A DNA stretch of 64,000 nucleotides from Arminella tubonensis (GTDB lineage: Bacteria > Pseudomonadota > Alphaproteobacteria > Rhizobiales > Rhizobiaceae). Below, in pieces: positions 16,378-24,501 of the stretch. The position numbers were made by a program, and so were the translations under genes. Location: positions 310,001 to 374,000 of the forward strand of contig NZ_PCDP01000035.1 in assembly GCF_003240585.1 (NCBI RefSeq), read 5' to 3'. The notes beneath the pieces are model-generated. The model ran no database searches. It saw only the letters and a program-made list of their open reading frames with translations, and was not told where the DNA came from. Positions within the stretch are counted from its first letter, which is position 1. Every line of letters starts with the position of its first letter.

Positions 16378-18447
16378 GTGACAGTTGATTTTTCACCGTT
16401 TCTTCCCTGGCCTGTCCTCGCCGCCTTTGCGGTGCTCATGCTGGGCATCGCCGCCTACGGGATCTGGCGCGGCATACGTGGCGCGTGGATCAGGCTTGTC
16501 GCGGCGGCAGCGCTTCTCGTCGCACTCGCCAATCCGCTCCTGCTTCAGGAGGATCGCGACCAGCTTTCCACCATCGTTCCCGTCGTCATCGACCGCAGCC
16601 AGAGCCAGCTGACGCCCGAACGCATCAAGATGACCGACGACGCACTGGCGCAGCTGAAGGACCGGCTGGCGCAGTGGCCGCGCATCGAGCCGCGCTTTGT
16701 CGACGCCAAGGAGCCCGTTGATTCCGACACGCCATCGACCCGTTTGTTCAGCGCCATGTCCGCAGCGATTGCCGACGTCCCGCCAGCTCGTATCGGCGGC
16801 GCCATCTTCCTGACCGACGGCCAGATCCATGATATTCCCGGTGCCAATCAGGCACTCGGCTTCAATGCGCCGATCCACGGCCTGATCACCGGCAAGGCCA
16901 ACGAGTTCGATCGGCGCATAGAAGTGGTCCGCGGCCCACGCTTCGGCATCGTCAACGAGGAGCAGCAACTATTCCTGCGCGTCGTCGACGACGGACCGAG
17001 CCCCGGCGGCTCGGCAACCGTGACCGCAAAGCTCAACGGCGACGAAATCGCCACCTTGCAGGCGACGCCCGGCCAGGAGACGCCGTTCAGCTTCAAGGTC
17101 CCGCGAGCCGGCAACAACGTCCTTGAATTCAGCGTCGCCGAATTGCCGGGCGAAATCACCGTCGCAAACAATCGCGCCGTCCATCTGATCGAGGGCATCC
17201 GCCAGAACATGCGCGTCCTGCTGGTTTCGGGTGAACCGCATGCCGGCGAGCGCGCCTGGCGCAACCTTTTGAAATCCGACGCCTCAGTCGACCTCGTCCA
17301 CTTCACGATCCTGCGTCCGCCGGAAAAGCAGGATGGCACGCCGATCAACGAGCTGTCGCTGATCGCTTTCCCGACACGCGAGCTCTTTGTCGACAAGATC
17401 AACGATTTCGACCTGATCATCTTCGACCGCTACCAGCACCGTGGCGTCTTGCCGATTCTCTACTACGACTACATCGCCCAATATGTGCAGAACGGTGGAG
17501 CGCTTCTGATCGCAGCCGGTCCGGAACACGCCGGCGAGGATTCGATCGCGCTCACGCCGCTCGCCTCTGTTCTTCCTGCAGCGCCGACGGGGCAGATGAT
17601 CGAGAAGCCCTTCTATCCGAGGCTCTCCGAAGAAGGACGCAAGCATCCCGTCACCCGCGGCCTCGACGGCTCCGACCAGGAGCCGCCGCATTGGGGCCGC
17701 TGGTTCCGCACCGTCGACGTCGAGCAGCCGCAGGGCCAGACCGTCATGGTCGGCGCCGACAATCATCCGCTCCTGGTGCTCAACCGCGCCGGCCAGGGCC
17801 GCGTCGCCATGCTGCTTTCCGATCAGGGCTGGCTCTGGTCGCGAGGCTTTGAAGGCGGCGGCCCGAGCGTTTCGCTCTATCGCCGCATCGCCCATTGGCT
17901 GATGAAGGAGCCGGCACTCGAGGAAGAGGCCTTGACCGCCACGGCCTCCGGGCGAACCCTTCAGATCAGCCGCCAGACGATCGGCGATGATCCCGGCAAT
18001 GCCACCATCAAATATCCCTCGGGCAAAATGGTAACGGTCAAGCTGGCCCAGAGCCAGCCCGGCCTCTACAGCGCCGACAAGCATACCGATGAGATCGGCC
18101 TTTTCGAGGTCAGCAACGGCAACCTGTCGACGCTGGTCCATGTCGGCGCAGTCGACGCGCCGGAATTCAAGGCGATGATCTCGACGACCGATACGCTGAA
18201 GCCGTTGGCCAACAAGACCAAGGGCCTGGTTGCCCGCGTCGCCTCGTCGAATGGGGGCGTCACCGTCCCGGCGATCCTTCCCGTCCGAGGTTCGGTCCGT
18301 GTCACCGACGACCAGCGGATGACCATCCGGTTGACCGATGAAACCGTCCTCAAGGGCATCAATACGCTGCCACTGTTTTCGGGTTTTGCAGGCCTTGCGG
18401 CACTGCTCTTTGCCTTTACCGCCACGTGGTGGCGTGAAGGACGATAG
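16378..18447 (+). CDS. Large membrane protein with VWA-like MIDAS and glutamine-amidotransferase-like fold
   Basis: This 689-residue protein has two N-terminal membrane helices (residues 8-45), then VVIDRSQSQ, which keeps the DxSxS metal-ion motif, and FLTDGQIHD (about 145). The middle region (about 270-420) with VLLVSGEPHAGERAWRNLL and GALLIAAGPEHAGE resembles the class I glutamine-amidotransferase-like fold found in such operons, without an evident catalytic triad. A final helix lies near residue 670. The GTG start is 1 nt after the previous stop. Confidence 0.82.
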   Translation: MTVDFSPFLPWPVLAAFAVLMLGIAAYGIWRGIRGAWIRLVAAAALLVALANPLLLQEDRDQLSTIVPVVIDRSQSQLTPERIKMTDDALAQLKDRLAQWPRIEPRFVDAKEPVDSDTPSTRLFSAMSAAIADVPPARIGGAIFLTDGQIHDIPGANQALGFNAPIHGLITGKANEFDRRIEVVRGPRFGIVNEEQQLFLRVVDDGPSPGGSATVTAKLNGDEIATLQATPGQETPFSFKVPRAGNNVLEFSVAELPGEITVANNRAVHLIEGIRQNMRVLLVSGEPHAGERAWRNLLKSDASVDLVHFTILRPPEKQDGTPINELSLIAFPTRELFVDKINDFDLIIFDRYQHRGVLPILYYDYIAQYVQNGGALLIAAGPEHAGEDSIALTPLASVLPAAPTGQMIEKPFYPRLSEEGRKHPVTRGLDGSDQEPPHWGRWFRTVDVEQPQGQTVMVGADNHPLLVLNRAGQGRVAMLLSDQGWLWSRGFEGGGPSVSLYRRIAHWLMKEPALEEEALTATASGRTLQISRQTIGDDPGNATIKYPSGKMVTVKLAQSQPGLYSADKHTDEIGLFEVSNGNLSTLVHVGAVDAPEFKAMISTTDTLKPLANKTKGLVARVASSNGGVTVPAILPVRGSVRVTDDQRMTIRLTDETVLKGINTLPLFSGFAGLAALLFAFTATWWREGR

Positions 18448-18450
18448 CCC

Positions 18451-18888
18451 ATGGACAAGTTCGAACTCAGCCTCACCGACATGCCTGCGGAAACCGACCT
18501 TGCCGCAATAAGCAGCGGCTTGACGAATTTCAACGCCGCCGATATCGGGCCGTCAGGACGGCGGACACTTGCCATTCTGATCCGCGACGAGACCGGCAAC
18601 ACGATCGGCGGAATCTCGGGCTACACCGGCTGGGGCTGGCTGTTCACTCAATGGCTGTTCGTGCCCGAAACCCTGCGCGGCCAGGGGATGGCCGGCAAGA
18701 TGCTTGATTTGGCCGAAGCGGAGGCAATCGCCCGAGGTTGCCACAGCGCCTGGATCGACACCTTCAATCCGCAGGCGCTACGCACCTATCAGCGGCAGGG
18801 CTATCAGGTGTTCGGCGAGCTGCCCGATTTTCCAATCGGTAGAACCCGTTCGTTCCTGCAAAAGCAGCTGATCGGCGAGAGGCTGTAG
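18451..18888 (+). CDS. GNAT family N-acetyltransferase
   Basis: This 145-residue acyltransferase shows the acetyl-CoA pyrophosphate loop LRGQGMAGKMLDLAEAEAIARG and the later segment FNPQALRTYQRQGYQVFGEL typical of GNAT enzymes. The acceptor is unknown. It starts 3 nt after the MoxR operon's last gene, so it is probably the operon's fifth cistron. Its 3' end overlaps the convergent GNAT gene at 18804 by 85 nt, so the two proteins are read from opposite strands of the same DNA. Confidence 0.87.
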   Translation: MDKFELSLTDMPAETDLAAISSGLTNFNAADIGPSGRRTLAILIRDETGNTIGGISGYTGWGWLFTQWLFVPETLRGQGMAGKMLDLAEAEAIARGCHSAWIDTFNPQALRTYQRQGYQVFGELPDFPIGRTRSFLQKQLIGERL

Positions 18889-19385
18889 TCAGACCAACCG
18901 ATCGTCCCCTTCAGACGCGGATGCACGTCGTCGGCAAATGGGGCAACCAACACCCTGCCGGGATCGACCGGGCCTGGGAAGGCGAGTGCGTTATAGGCGA
19001 CCTTCTCGAAACCCAGAGGGCCGTAGTAAGGCGGGTCGCCGATCAGGAAAACCGCTTCCGAACCCTTGCGCCTTGCCGCTTCGACAGCAATCCGCACCAG
19101 CTCGCGACCGATACCCTGGTTCTTGTGTGAAGGCCTGACCGCAAGCGGACCAAGCAGATGGCCCCGGACCCCGCCGGCCATGACCGGCGTCATCCTGACC
19201 GAAGCGATCGTCTCGCCGTCGTCTGCGCAGATGAAGGAGAGCGAACGGTCGTGCGGCCCCTGCTCGCGGATGCGCGCTGCCGCACGGACGAACCGGCCAG
19301 GACCGAATGCTTCTTCGTTGATGAGTTCGATGACGGCATCGTGAGATGCGTCCTCGGTGAGGTAGACCAGATCGTGCTTGTGCAT
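18804..19385 (-). CDS. GNAT family N-acetyltransferase (YhbS-like)
   Basis: This 193-residue protein has the GNAT core: GGVRGHLLGPLAVRPSHKNQGIGRELVRIAVEAARRKGSEAVFLIGDPPYYGPLGFEKV (about residues 69-130). The PYYGPLGF block is typical of YhbS-type acetyltransferases, whose substrates are mostly unknown. ATG 19385 is the chosen start. The C-terminal 28 codons overlap the opposite-strand GNAT gene. The 303-nt gap after its start (19386-19688) holds only an imperfect hairpin near 19425-19447 and the promoter region of the next gene. Confidence 0.87.
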   Translation of the reverse strand: MHKHDLVYLTEDASHDAVIELINEEAFGPGRFVRAAARIREQGPHDRSLSFICADDGETIASVRMTPVMAGGVRGHLLGPLAVRPSHKNQGIGRELVRIAVEAARRKGSEAVFLIGDPPYYGPLGFEKVAYNALAFPGPVDPGRVLVAPFADDVHPRLKGTIGWSDYSLSPISCFCRNERVLPIGKSGSSPNT

Positions 19386-19688
19386 GAAACGTAAGAAACC
19401 GGATAGACATAAGGGGATGGCTCTCGAACACGCTCATCGAGCGTTCGGGGTCATCAGCGTCGTCGCAGGCTTCTCGCCAGGTTCATGGATCGGTATCCTT
19501 TGAATGTGGAAAGGCCGATAGCAGGAAATTTTTCGGCCGTCCAACTTAAAATATCCGGCCGTCGCAAAATTGTTCGATCGGCGGCAGGACGCACTGTTCA
19601 ACCTTTGGCCCCTCGAAATCCCCGTGTAAGTGCGTATTTTCCAGGCAAGCAATTTGAAAAGCCAAGCGGCTTCGAAAGGAATCACAAG

Positions 19689-20678
19689 ATGGGCATGCTG
19701 GTTGAGGGCGTCTGGAACGACGTCTGGTACGATACCAAGGAGACGAAGGGCCATTTCAAGCGCGCCGCCTCCCAATTCCGCAACTGGGTCACTGCTGACG
19801 GCTCGGCCGGCCCGACAGGCACAGCCGGCTTCAAGGCCGAAGCTGGCCGCTATCATCTATACGTGTCCCTCGCCTGCCCCTGGGCTCACCGGACGCTGAT
19901 CTTCCGCAAGCTGAAGAAGCTTGAAGACCTGATTTCCGTTTCGATCGTCGATCCGCTGATGCTGGAAAACGGCTGGGAATTCAAGGATCGCGATGGCGGC
20001 ACCGTCGATCACCTTTTCGGCGCGAAGGCGCTGTGGGAGATCTACGTCAAGGCTGATCCGCATTATTCCGGCCGCGTCACCGTCCCCGTCCTCTGGGACA
20101 AGCAGACCGGCACGATCGTCAACAACGAATCCTCCGAAATCATCCGGATGTTCAACAGTGCCTTCGACGGCCTCACCGGTTCGACGGACGATTTCTACCC
20201 CGCCCAATTGCGCGCCGAGATCGATCCGCTCAACGAGCTCGTCTACGACACCGTCAACAACGGCGTCTACAAGTCGGGCTTCGCCACGACGCAGGAGGCC
20301 TATGGCGAAAATGTCCGCAAGCTGTTCGAAACGCTGGACCTGCTCGATGAGAGGCTGGGCAAGAACCGCTACCTCCTCGGCGACCGGGTAACAGAAGCCG
20401 ATTGGCGGCTGTTCACGACGCTCGTCCGTTTCGACGCTGTCTATGTCGGCCACTTCAAGTGCAACATTCGCCGCATCGAAGACTACAGCAACCTTCCGGC
20501 CTATCTCAGGGAGCTCTATCAGACGCCAGGCGTCAAGGAAACCGTGAACCTTCATCATATCAAGGATCACTACTACCGCAGCCACAAGACGATCAATCCG
20601 ACCGGGGTCGTCCCTGTAGGCCCGGACCTCGATTTCGATCGCCCGCACGGTCGCGACAAGGTCAAAGCGGCGGCCTGA
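19689..20678 (+). CDS. yqjG: Glutathionyl-hydroquinone reductase
   Basis: This 329-residue Xi-class glutathione transferase reduces glutathionyl-hydroquinones. The catalytic Cys lies in SLACPWAHRTLIFRKLK (about residues 59-75). Other landmarks are VPVLWDKQTGTIVNNESSEIIRMFN (about 130-155), LGDRVTEADWRLFTTLVRFD, and the C-terminal HHIKDHYYRSHKTINPTGVVPVGP. AAGGAA precedes ATG 19689, and the 68-codon upstream extension has no family similarity. It converges on the NUDIX gene at 20682 with a 3-nt gap. Confidence 0.93.
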   Translation: MGMLVEGVWNDVWYDTKETKGHFKRAASQFRNWVTADGSAGPTGTAGFKAEAGRYHLYVSLACPWAHRTLIFRKLKKLEDLISVSIVDPLMLENGWEFKDRDGGTVDHLFGAKALWEIYVKADPHYSGRVTVPVLWDKQTGTIVNNESSEIIRMFNSAFDGLTGSTDDFYPAQLRAEIDPLNELVYDTVNNGVYKSGFATTQEAYGENVRKLFETLDLLDERLGKNRYLLGDRVTEADWRLFTTLVRFDAVYVGHFKCNIRRIEDYSNLPAYLRELYQTPGVKETVNLHHIKDHYYRSHKTINPTGVVPVGPDLDFDRPHGRDKVKAAA

Positions 20679-20681
20679 TCG

Positions 20682-21173
20682 TCACCAGTAATGGGAGGGC
20701 GGAACATCGCCCTCCAGCTCCTTCAACCGGCGTAGCGTCGCCTTCGTCGTTCCCGGCGGCAGGGCGTCGAGCGGAAAGAACCCGCATTCGACGATTTCCC
20801 AGTCGGACTTGCGGGGTTCCGTCTGCTCGACCGTGACGCGGTAGAAGACGACATGGTCGCGATTGCTCGCTGCCTTGTTGAGATAGACGTGGAACAGCTG
20901 CGGCGGGCCTGTCATCCGGAGGTTGCCCTCCTCGCGAAGTTCCTTTTCGAGCGCCTGCATGACGGTCTCGTGCCGCTCGACGCCACCGCCGGGCATGTAC
21001 CAGCCGGACATGTAGGAATGCCGCACCAGAAACAGCCGCCCCTCAGCATCGAAGCAGGCGGCACGCACGCCCATGGTCATGCCACGCGACAGGGCGAAAT
21101 AGATGTGGATTGCGCGCCCGAACAGCTTTGCCTTCCAGCCGGTGACCTCAGGTGGCGGCAGCGCGTCGCTCAT
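20682..21173 (-). CDS. NUDIX hydrolase with degenerate box
   Basis: This 163-residue protein carries a NUDIX-like box, GGGVERHETVMQALEKELREEGNL. The canonical REUxEExGU becomes KELREEGNL, so the Arg and the last Gly differ. Catalysis may still occur, because the core EE pair is kept. The substrate is unknown. ATG 21173 has GGAG 7 nt upstream; I reject the longer frame to 21263. It is divergent from the metallophosphoesterase gene. Confidence 0.84.
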   Translation of the reverse strand: MSDALPPPEVTGWKAKLFGRAIHIYFALSRGMTMGVRAACFDAEGRLFLVRHSYMSGWYMPGGGVERHETVMQALEKELREEGNLRMTGPPQLFHVYLNKAASNRDHVVFYRVTVEQTEPRKSDWEIVECGFFPLDALPPGTTKATLRRLKELEGDVPPSHYW

Positions 21174-21262
21174 GCAATTGCTCCGACGGCGATCCCGGCT
21201 AAACGGCAGAGACGACGACTTTTTCCTGTCGCCAAGACCTGACAGAACTGTTTGATCTGGCA

Positions 21263-22195
21263 ATGGACTGGTCTATGTCTCATCTCATGTTCAAGCTCGC
21301 GCATATCTCCGATATCCATCTCGGACCCCTTCCCCGGCTTTCGATTCGCGAACTCGCCTCGAAGCGCATCACTGGATTTGTGAACTGGCACCGGAACAGG
21401 AGCAAGCATCTTTTCGGCGGCACGCTGGATCTCTTGCTCGAGGACATCAAGGAAAAGAACCCGGACCACCTGGCCGTGACCGGCGATCTGGTCAATCTGG
21501 CAAGCGGCGTCGAGATCCGCACGGCGGCCGAATGGTTGAAAACCGTCGGCGACCCCGCTTTCACATCCATCGTTCCGGGAAACCACGACGCGTATGTGCC
21601 CGGTGCCTATGAGAAGTCGATGCGTGCCTGGTACCCCTACGTCCGGGGCGACTTGTCGCCTGCCGAGTGGGAGGACGACCGGCATGTCTTTCCGTACCTG
21701 CGCATACGCGACCGCGTCGCGCTCATCGGCTGCTCGACGGCGGTTGCAACGCTCCCTTTTTCCGCCAGCGGCTTCTATAGTTCGCGGCAGGCTCGCGAGA
21801 CCGTCAACATGCTGCGCGCCGCCGGCGAGGCGGGCCTTTTCCGCGTGCTGATGATCCACCATCCCCCGATCCGCGGTGCCACCTCCTTTCACAAGCGAAT
21901 GATCGGCATTCGCCGATTTGGCGCGGTTGTGTCTACCGGCGGCGCCGAACTGGTGCTGCACGGTCATACGCATTTGAACACGGTCCATTGGCTGCGCGGC
22001 CAGACCGCACCGGTTCCCGTGGTCGGCATTGCCTCGGCCTCGCAAGGACCGGGCGGAATGAAGCCGCGGGCGGCTTACAACTACTTCACCATATCAGGTG
22101 CGCCCGGCGCCTGGGACCTAAAGGCGGAGCGATTCAGTCTCAACGAAAGAGGCGATGGCGTGTCACCCGAGGGAACCAACATATTCGGCAGATGA
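21263..22195 (+). CDS. Calcineurin-like metallophosphoesterase
   Basis: This 310-residue protein has all phosphoesterase motifs: ISDIHLG (DxH, about residue 15), VTGDLVN (GD), PGNHD, MIHHPP and GHTHLNTVHW. These residues bind two metals and hydrolyse phosphomonoesters or diesters; the physiological substrate is not deducible. There is no signal peptide. The start is uncertain: ATGs at 21263, 21275 and 21287 are all in frame and none has a strong ribosome-binding site; MFKLAHISDIHLG from 21287 would still be complete. Confidence 0.88.
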   Translation: MDWSMSHLMFKLAHISDIHLGPLPRLSIRELASKRITGFVNWHRNRSKHLFGGTLDLLLEDIKEKNPDHLAVTGDLVNLASGVEIRTAAEWLKTVGDPAFTSIVPGNHDAYVPGAYEKSMRAWYPYVRGDLSPAEWEDDRHVFPYLRIRDRVALIGCSTAVATLPFSASGFYSSRQARETVNMLRAAGEAGLFRVLMIHHPPIRGATSFHKRMIGIRRFGAVVSTGGAELVLHGHTHLNTVHWLRGQTAPVPVVGIASASQGPGGMKPRAAYNYFTISGAPGAWDLKAERFSLNERGDGVSPEGTNIFGR

Positions 22196-22301
22196 AGCAC
22201 TTTATCCCTCGACTTAGACGTCCGCCGTGCCCCGTTGCCATGGCGTTTACCTGCGTCTGGGACTATAATGGAAACGGTCTAATCTTGAAGAGGAGCAGGG
22301 C

Positions 22302-22862
22302 ATGGTGGTCACTTTGAAGAGTTCCTTCACGGCAGTTATTGCGGCAGGTTTTTTGCTCGGCGCGGGCCTTCCGGCCTTTGCTGCCGGAACATCGACAGAC
22401 GACACCGCCCCACCGCCAAAGACCCAGACGACGACAAAATGCACCGACGGCAAGGTCTGGGACAAAGAAAAGAAGGAATGCGTCAAGCCTAAGAAGAGCA
22501 GTTTCAATGACGATCAGCTCTTCCAGGCGGCCCGTGAGTTCGCCTATGCCGGCCAATATGAAAATGCCATCAAGGTCCTGCACCTCGCCAAGAACCAGGA
22601 CGATCCACGCATCCTCAACTATCTGGGCTATGCCAACCGCAAGGCCGGCCGGATGCAGGTCGGCATGAACTACTACCACAAGGCATTGGAGAAGGATGAG
22701 AACTACATCCTCGCGCGGTCCTACATGGGCCAGGCCCTGCTTCAACAGGGCGACGAGCAGGCCGCGCGCGTCCAGCTGGTGGAAATTCGAGACCGTGGCG
22801 GCGAAGACACCTGGGCCTACCGGTCGCTGCTGCAATCGCTCGGCGGCTACAGGAAATATTGA
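22302..22862 (+). CDS. Exported TPR-repeat protein
   Basis: This 186-residue protein starts with a clear signal peptide (hydrophobic residues 8-28, cleavage near AFA-AG). A Cys-containing linker follows (TKCTDGKVWDKEKKECVKPKK), then two or three tetratricopeptide repeats (FQAAREFAYAGQYENAIKVLHLAKN; PRILNYLGYANRKAGRMQVGMNYYHKALE; ILARSYMGQALLQQGDEQAARVQLVEI). It is probably a periplasmic adaptor. GAGGAG lies 6 nt before the ATG. It precedes the ECF sigma factor by about 215 nt and may or may not be related. Confidence 0.85.
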   Translation: MVVTLKSSFTAVIAAGFLLGAGLPAFAAGTSTDDTAPPPKTQTTTKCTDGKVWDKEKKECVKPKKSSFNDDQLFQAAREFAYAGQYENAIKVLHLAKNQDDPRILNYLGYANRKAGRMQVGMNYYHKALEKDENYILARSYMGQALLQQGDEQAARVQLVEIRDRGGEDTWAYRSLLQSLGGYRKY

Positions 22863-23077
22863 TTGCCCGTCGGACTATGCATGTGGCGCCTGACGTACCA
22901 CGCCCATTTTGGAGGCTTGCGAAGCGACAAGAAAATGGTTCATACCAGTAGAGAACATCTTTCCGCGTCGACCCCATGTCACGGCGAGTTATTTCCTCCC
23001 CGTTAAGGCAAGTTCGCTGCTGGAAGAGCACATTTGACGAATACCGCATGCCCGCCTCTAACGCTTCTGGAAAGACG

Positions 23078-23593
23078 ATGTCCGCGCCGCTCGCAGCCCT
23101 TGATATCAGACGTGATCTTGTCGGCCTTCTGCCGAAGCTGCGTCGCTTTGCTGTGACGCTGACGGGTGATCTCGGTGAGGCTGACGAACTGGTGCAGAGT
23201 GTCTGTCATCGCGGCATTACCAAGATCCATCTTTGGAATAACGAGGGCCGGCTTGAAAGCTGGCTCTATACGATCGCGCGGCAGCAATTGGTCGATGAAG
23301 TCCGTCGGCACAAGCACCGATCGGGGTCGGCAAAGGGTGCAGCGCTGGATCGCATCGAGCCGGGCATGCATCCAAAGACGAATTCGGTGGAAGCCAACGA
23401 AGGCCATCAGACGGTGACCTCGCTTGCCGAGGGTCTTGGCTCAGTTTTCCTGTTGGTGGTCATCGAGGGCCATAGCTACAAGCAAGCGGCCGACATCCTG
23501 GGCATTCCGCTGTCGACCGTCGCGTCGCGGCTGTGCAGCGCTCGCCAGCAACTGGCAGCAATCGGCGTCAGCCGTTCTCCACGAAAGTTTTGA
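23078..23593 (+). CDS. ECF-type RNA polymerase sigma factor
   Basis: This 171-residue protein has a region 2 (DELVQSVCHRGITKIHLWNNEGRLESWLYTIARQQLVDEVRRHKH, about 33-78) and a region 4 helix-turn-helix (FLLVVIEGHSYKQAADILGIPLSTVASRLCSARQQL). It lacks region 3, as ECF sigmas do. ATG 23078 is chosen because GGAAAG lies just before it; ATG 23048 is in frame upstream. The next gene, 12 nt away, encodes a membrane anti-sigma, so the pair probably answers an envelope or redox signal. The stimulus is unknown. Confidence 0.88.
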   Translation: MSAPLAALDIRRDLVGLLPKLRRFAVTLTGDLGEADELVQSVCHRGITKIHLWNNEGRLESWLYTIARQQLVDEVRRHKHRSGSAKGAALDRIEPGMHPKTNSVEANEGHQTVTSLAEGLGSVFLLVVIEGHSYKQAADILGIPLSTVASRLCSARQQLAAIGVSRSPRKF

Positions 23594-23605
23594 AGTTTGC
23601 ACGAC

Positions 23606-24427
23606 ATGAAGAAAACGCCTTTGGAAGCGCGGCTCTCGGCCTACATGGACGGCGAGACAAGCCGCGAGGAAAAGGAAGAGCTGGAACGGCTCATCAGCTC
23701 CGATCCCGAGACGCGCAGGGTCTACGAGATGCTGAGGCATGGCTCGGACGTCGGCCGCAGGGCCTTTGACGAAGTCCTGAAGGAGCCCGTTCCGTTGGCC
23801 CTGGTGCGCGCGATCAAGAGTGCGCAGCCGCCGAAGGTCCGCGAGACACCGCGCTTCGTGCCCCCTTCACTGAAGCTCGCTCCCTCAGGACGGCAGGCGC
23901 TTGCCGCAGCGCTGATCCTGTTCTTTGTCGGCGGCGGCATCGGCTACTTCTACGGAACCGCGCCCGGCGGACAACCGGCCGCGCAGACCGCACAAGCGCC
24001 GGCTCACAACTGGACTGACGACATCGCCGCATCACACCGGATCTACGCCCATCAGCCAAAGCATCTTGCGGAATTGCCGGCGACCCAGGTGGTCGAAATC
24101 ACCCAATGGCTGACCGGCAGCGTCGGCGTGAAGTTCAATGTCCCCGACCTGACATCGGTCGGCCTGTCGTTCCAGGGCGCCAGACTGCTCGTCGCGGCGG
24201 GGAAGCCCACGGGACAGCTGATCTACAAGAATGCCGATGGCGACGTGATCGCAGTCTGCTTTCTCAAGGATAACGGCACCGAAGACAACAGCGAGCTCAA
24301 CGAAGTCATCAAGGACGATGTCGGCGTCGTTTCCTGGCATCGGAACGGCACCGCCTACGCCGTCGTCGGCCCATCGGCCGACGCAACCCTCGACGACATC
24401 GCCGGCCGGGTTTCAACTTCGATCTGA
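23606..24427 (+). CDS. Transmembrane anti-sigma factor
   Basis: This 273-residue protein begins with a cytoplasmic anti-sigma domain of the form LSAYMDGETSREEKEELERLISSDPETRRVYEML (residues 10-43). One membrane helix follows (about 95-117, ALAAALILFFVGGGIGYFYG) and then a periplasmic domain. It lies directly after the ECF sigma gene and very likely holds that sigma at the membrane. I see no HxxxCxxC zinc motif. ATG 23606 is preferred over TTG 23597. Transcription ends at the strong hairpin 24441-24479. Confidence 0.85.
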   Translation: MKKTPLEARLSAYMDGETSREEKEELERLISSDPETRRVYEMLRHGSDVGRRAFDEVLKEPVPLALVRAIKSAQPPKVRETPRFVPPSLKLAPSGRQALAAALILFFVGGGIGYFYGTAPGGQPAAQTAQAPAHNWTDDIAASHRIYAHQPKHLAELPATQVVEITQWLTGSVGVKFNVPDLTSVGLSFQGARLLVAAGKPTGQLIYKNADGDVIAVCFLKDNGTEDNSELNEVIKDDVGVVSWHRNGTAYAVVGPSADATLDDIAGRVSTSI

Positions 24428-24440
24428 GTAGATTGCGCAA

Positions 24441-24479
24441 AAAGCAAACGGCAGCGCTTGCGACGCTGCCGTTTGCTTT
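24441..24479. terminator. Bidirectional terminator between anti-sigma and leuA genes
   Basis: A perfect 16-bp stem (24441-24456 with 24464-24479) encloses a 7-nt loop, with A- and T-rich ends on both strands. It separates two convergent genes. Confidence 0.92.
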
Positions 24480-24501
24480 TCAGATATGTCGCTAGCCTGG
24501 C

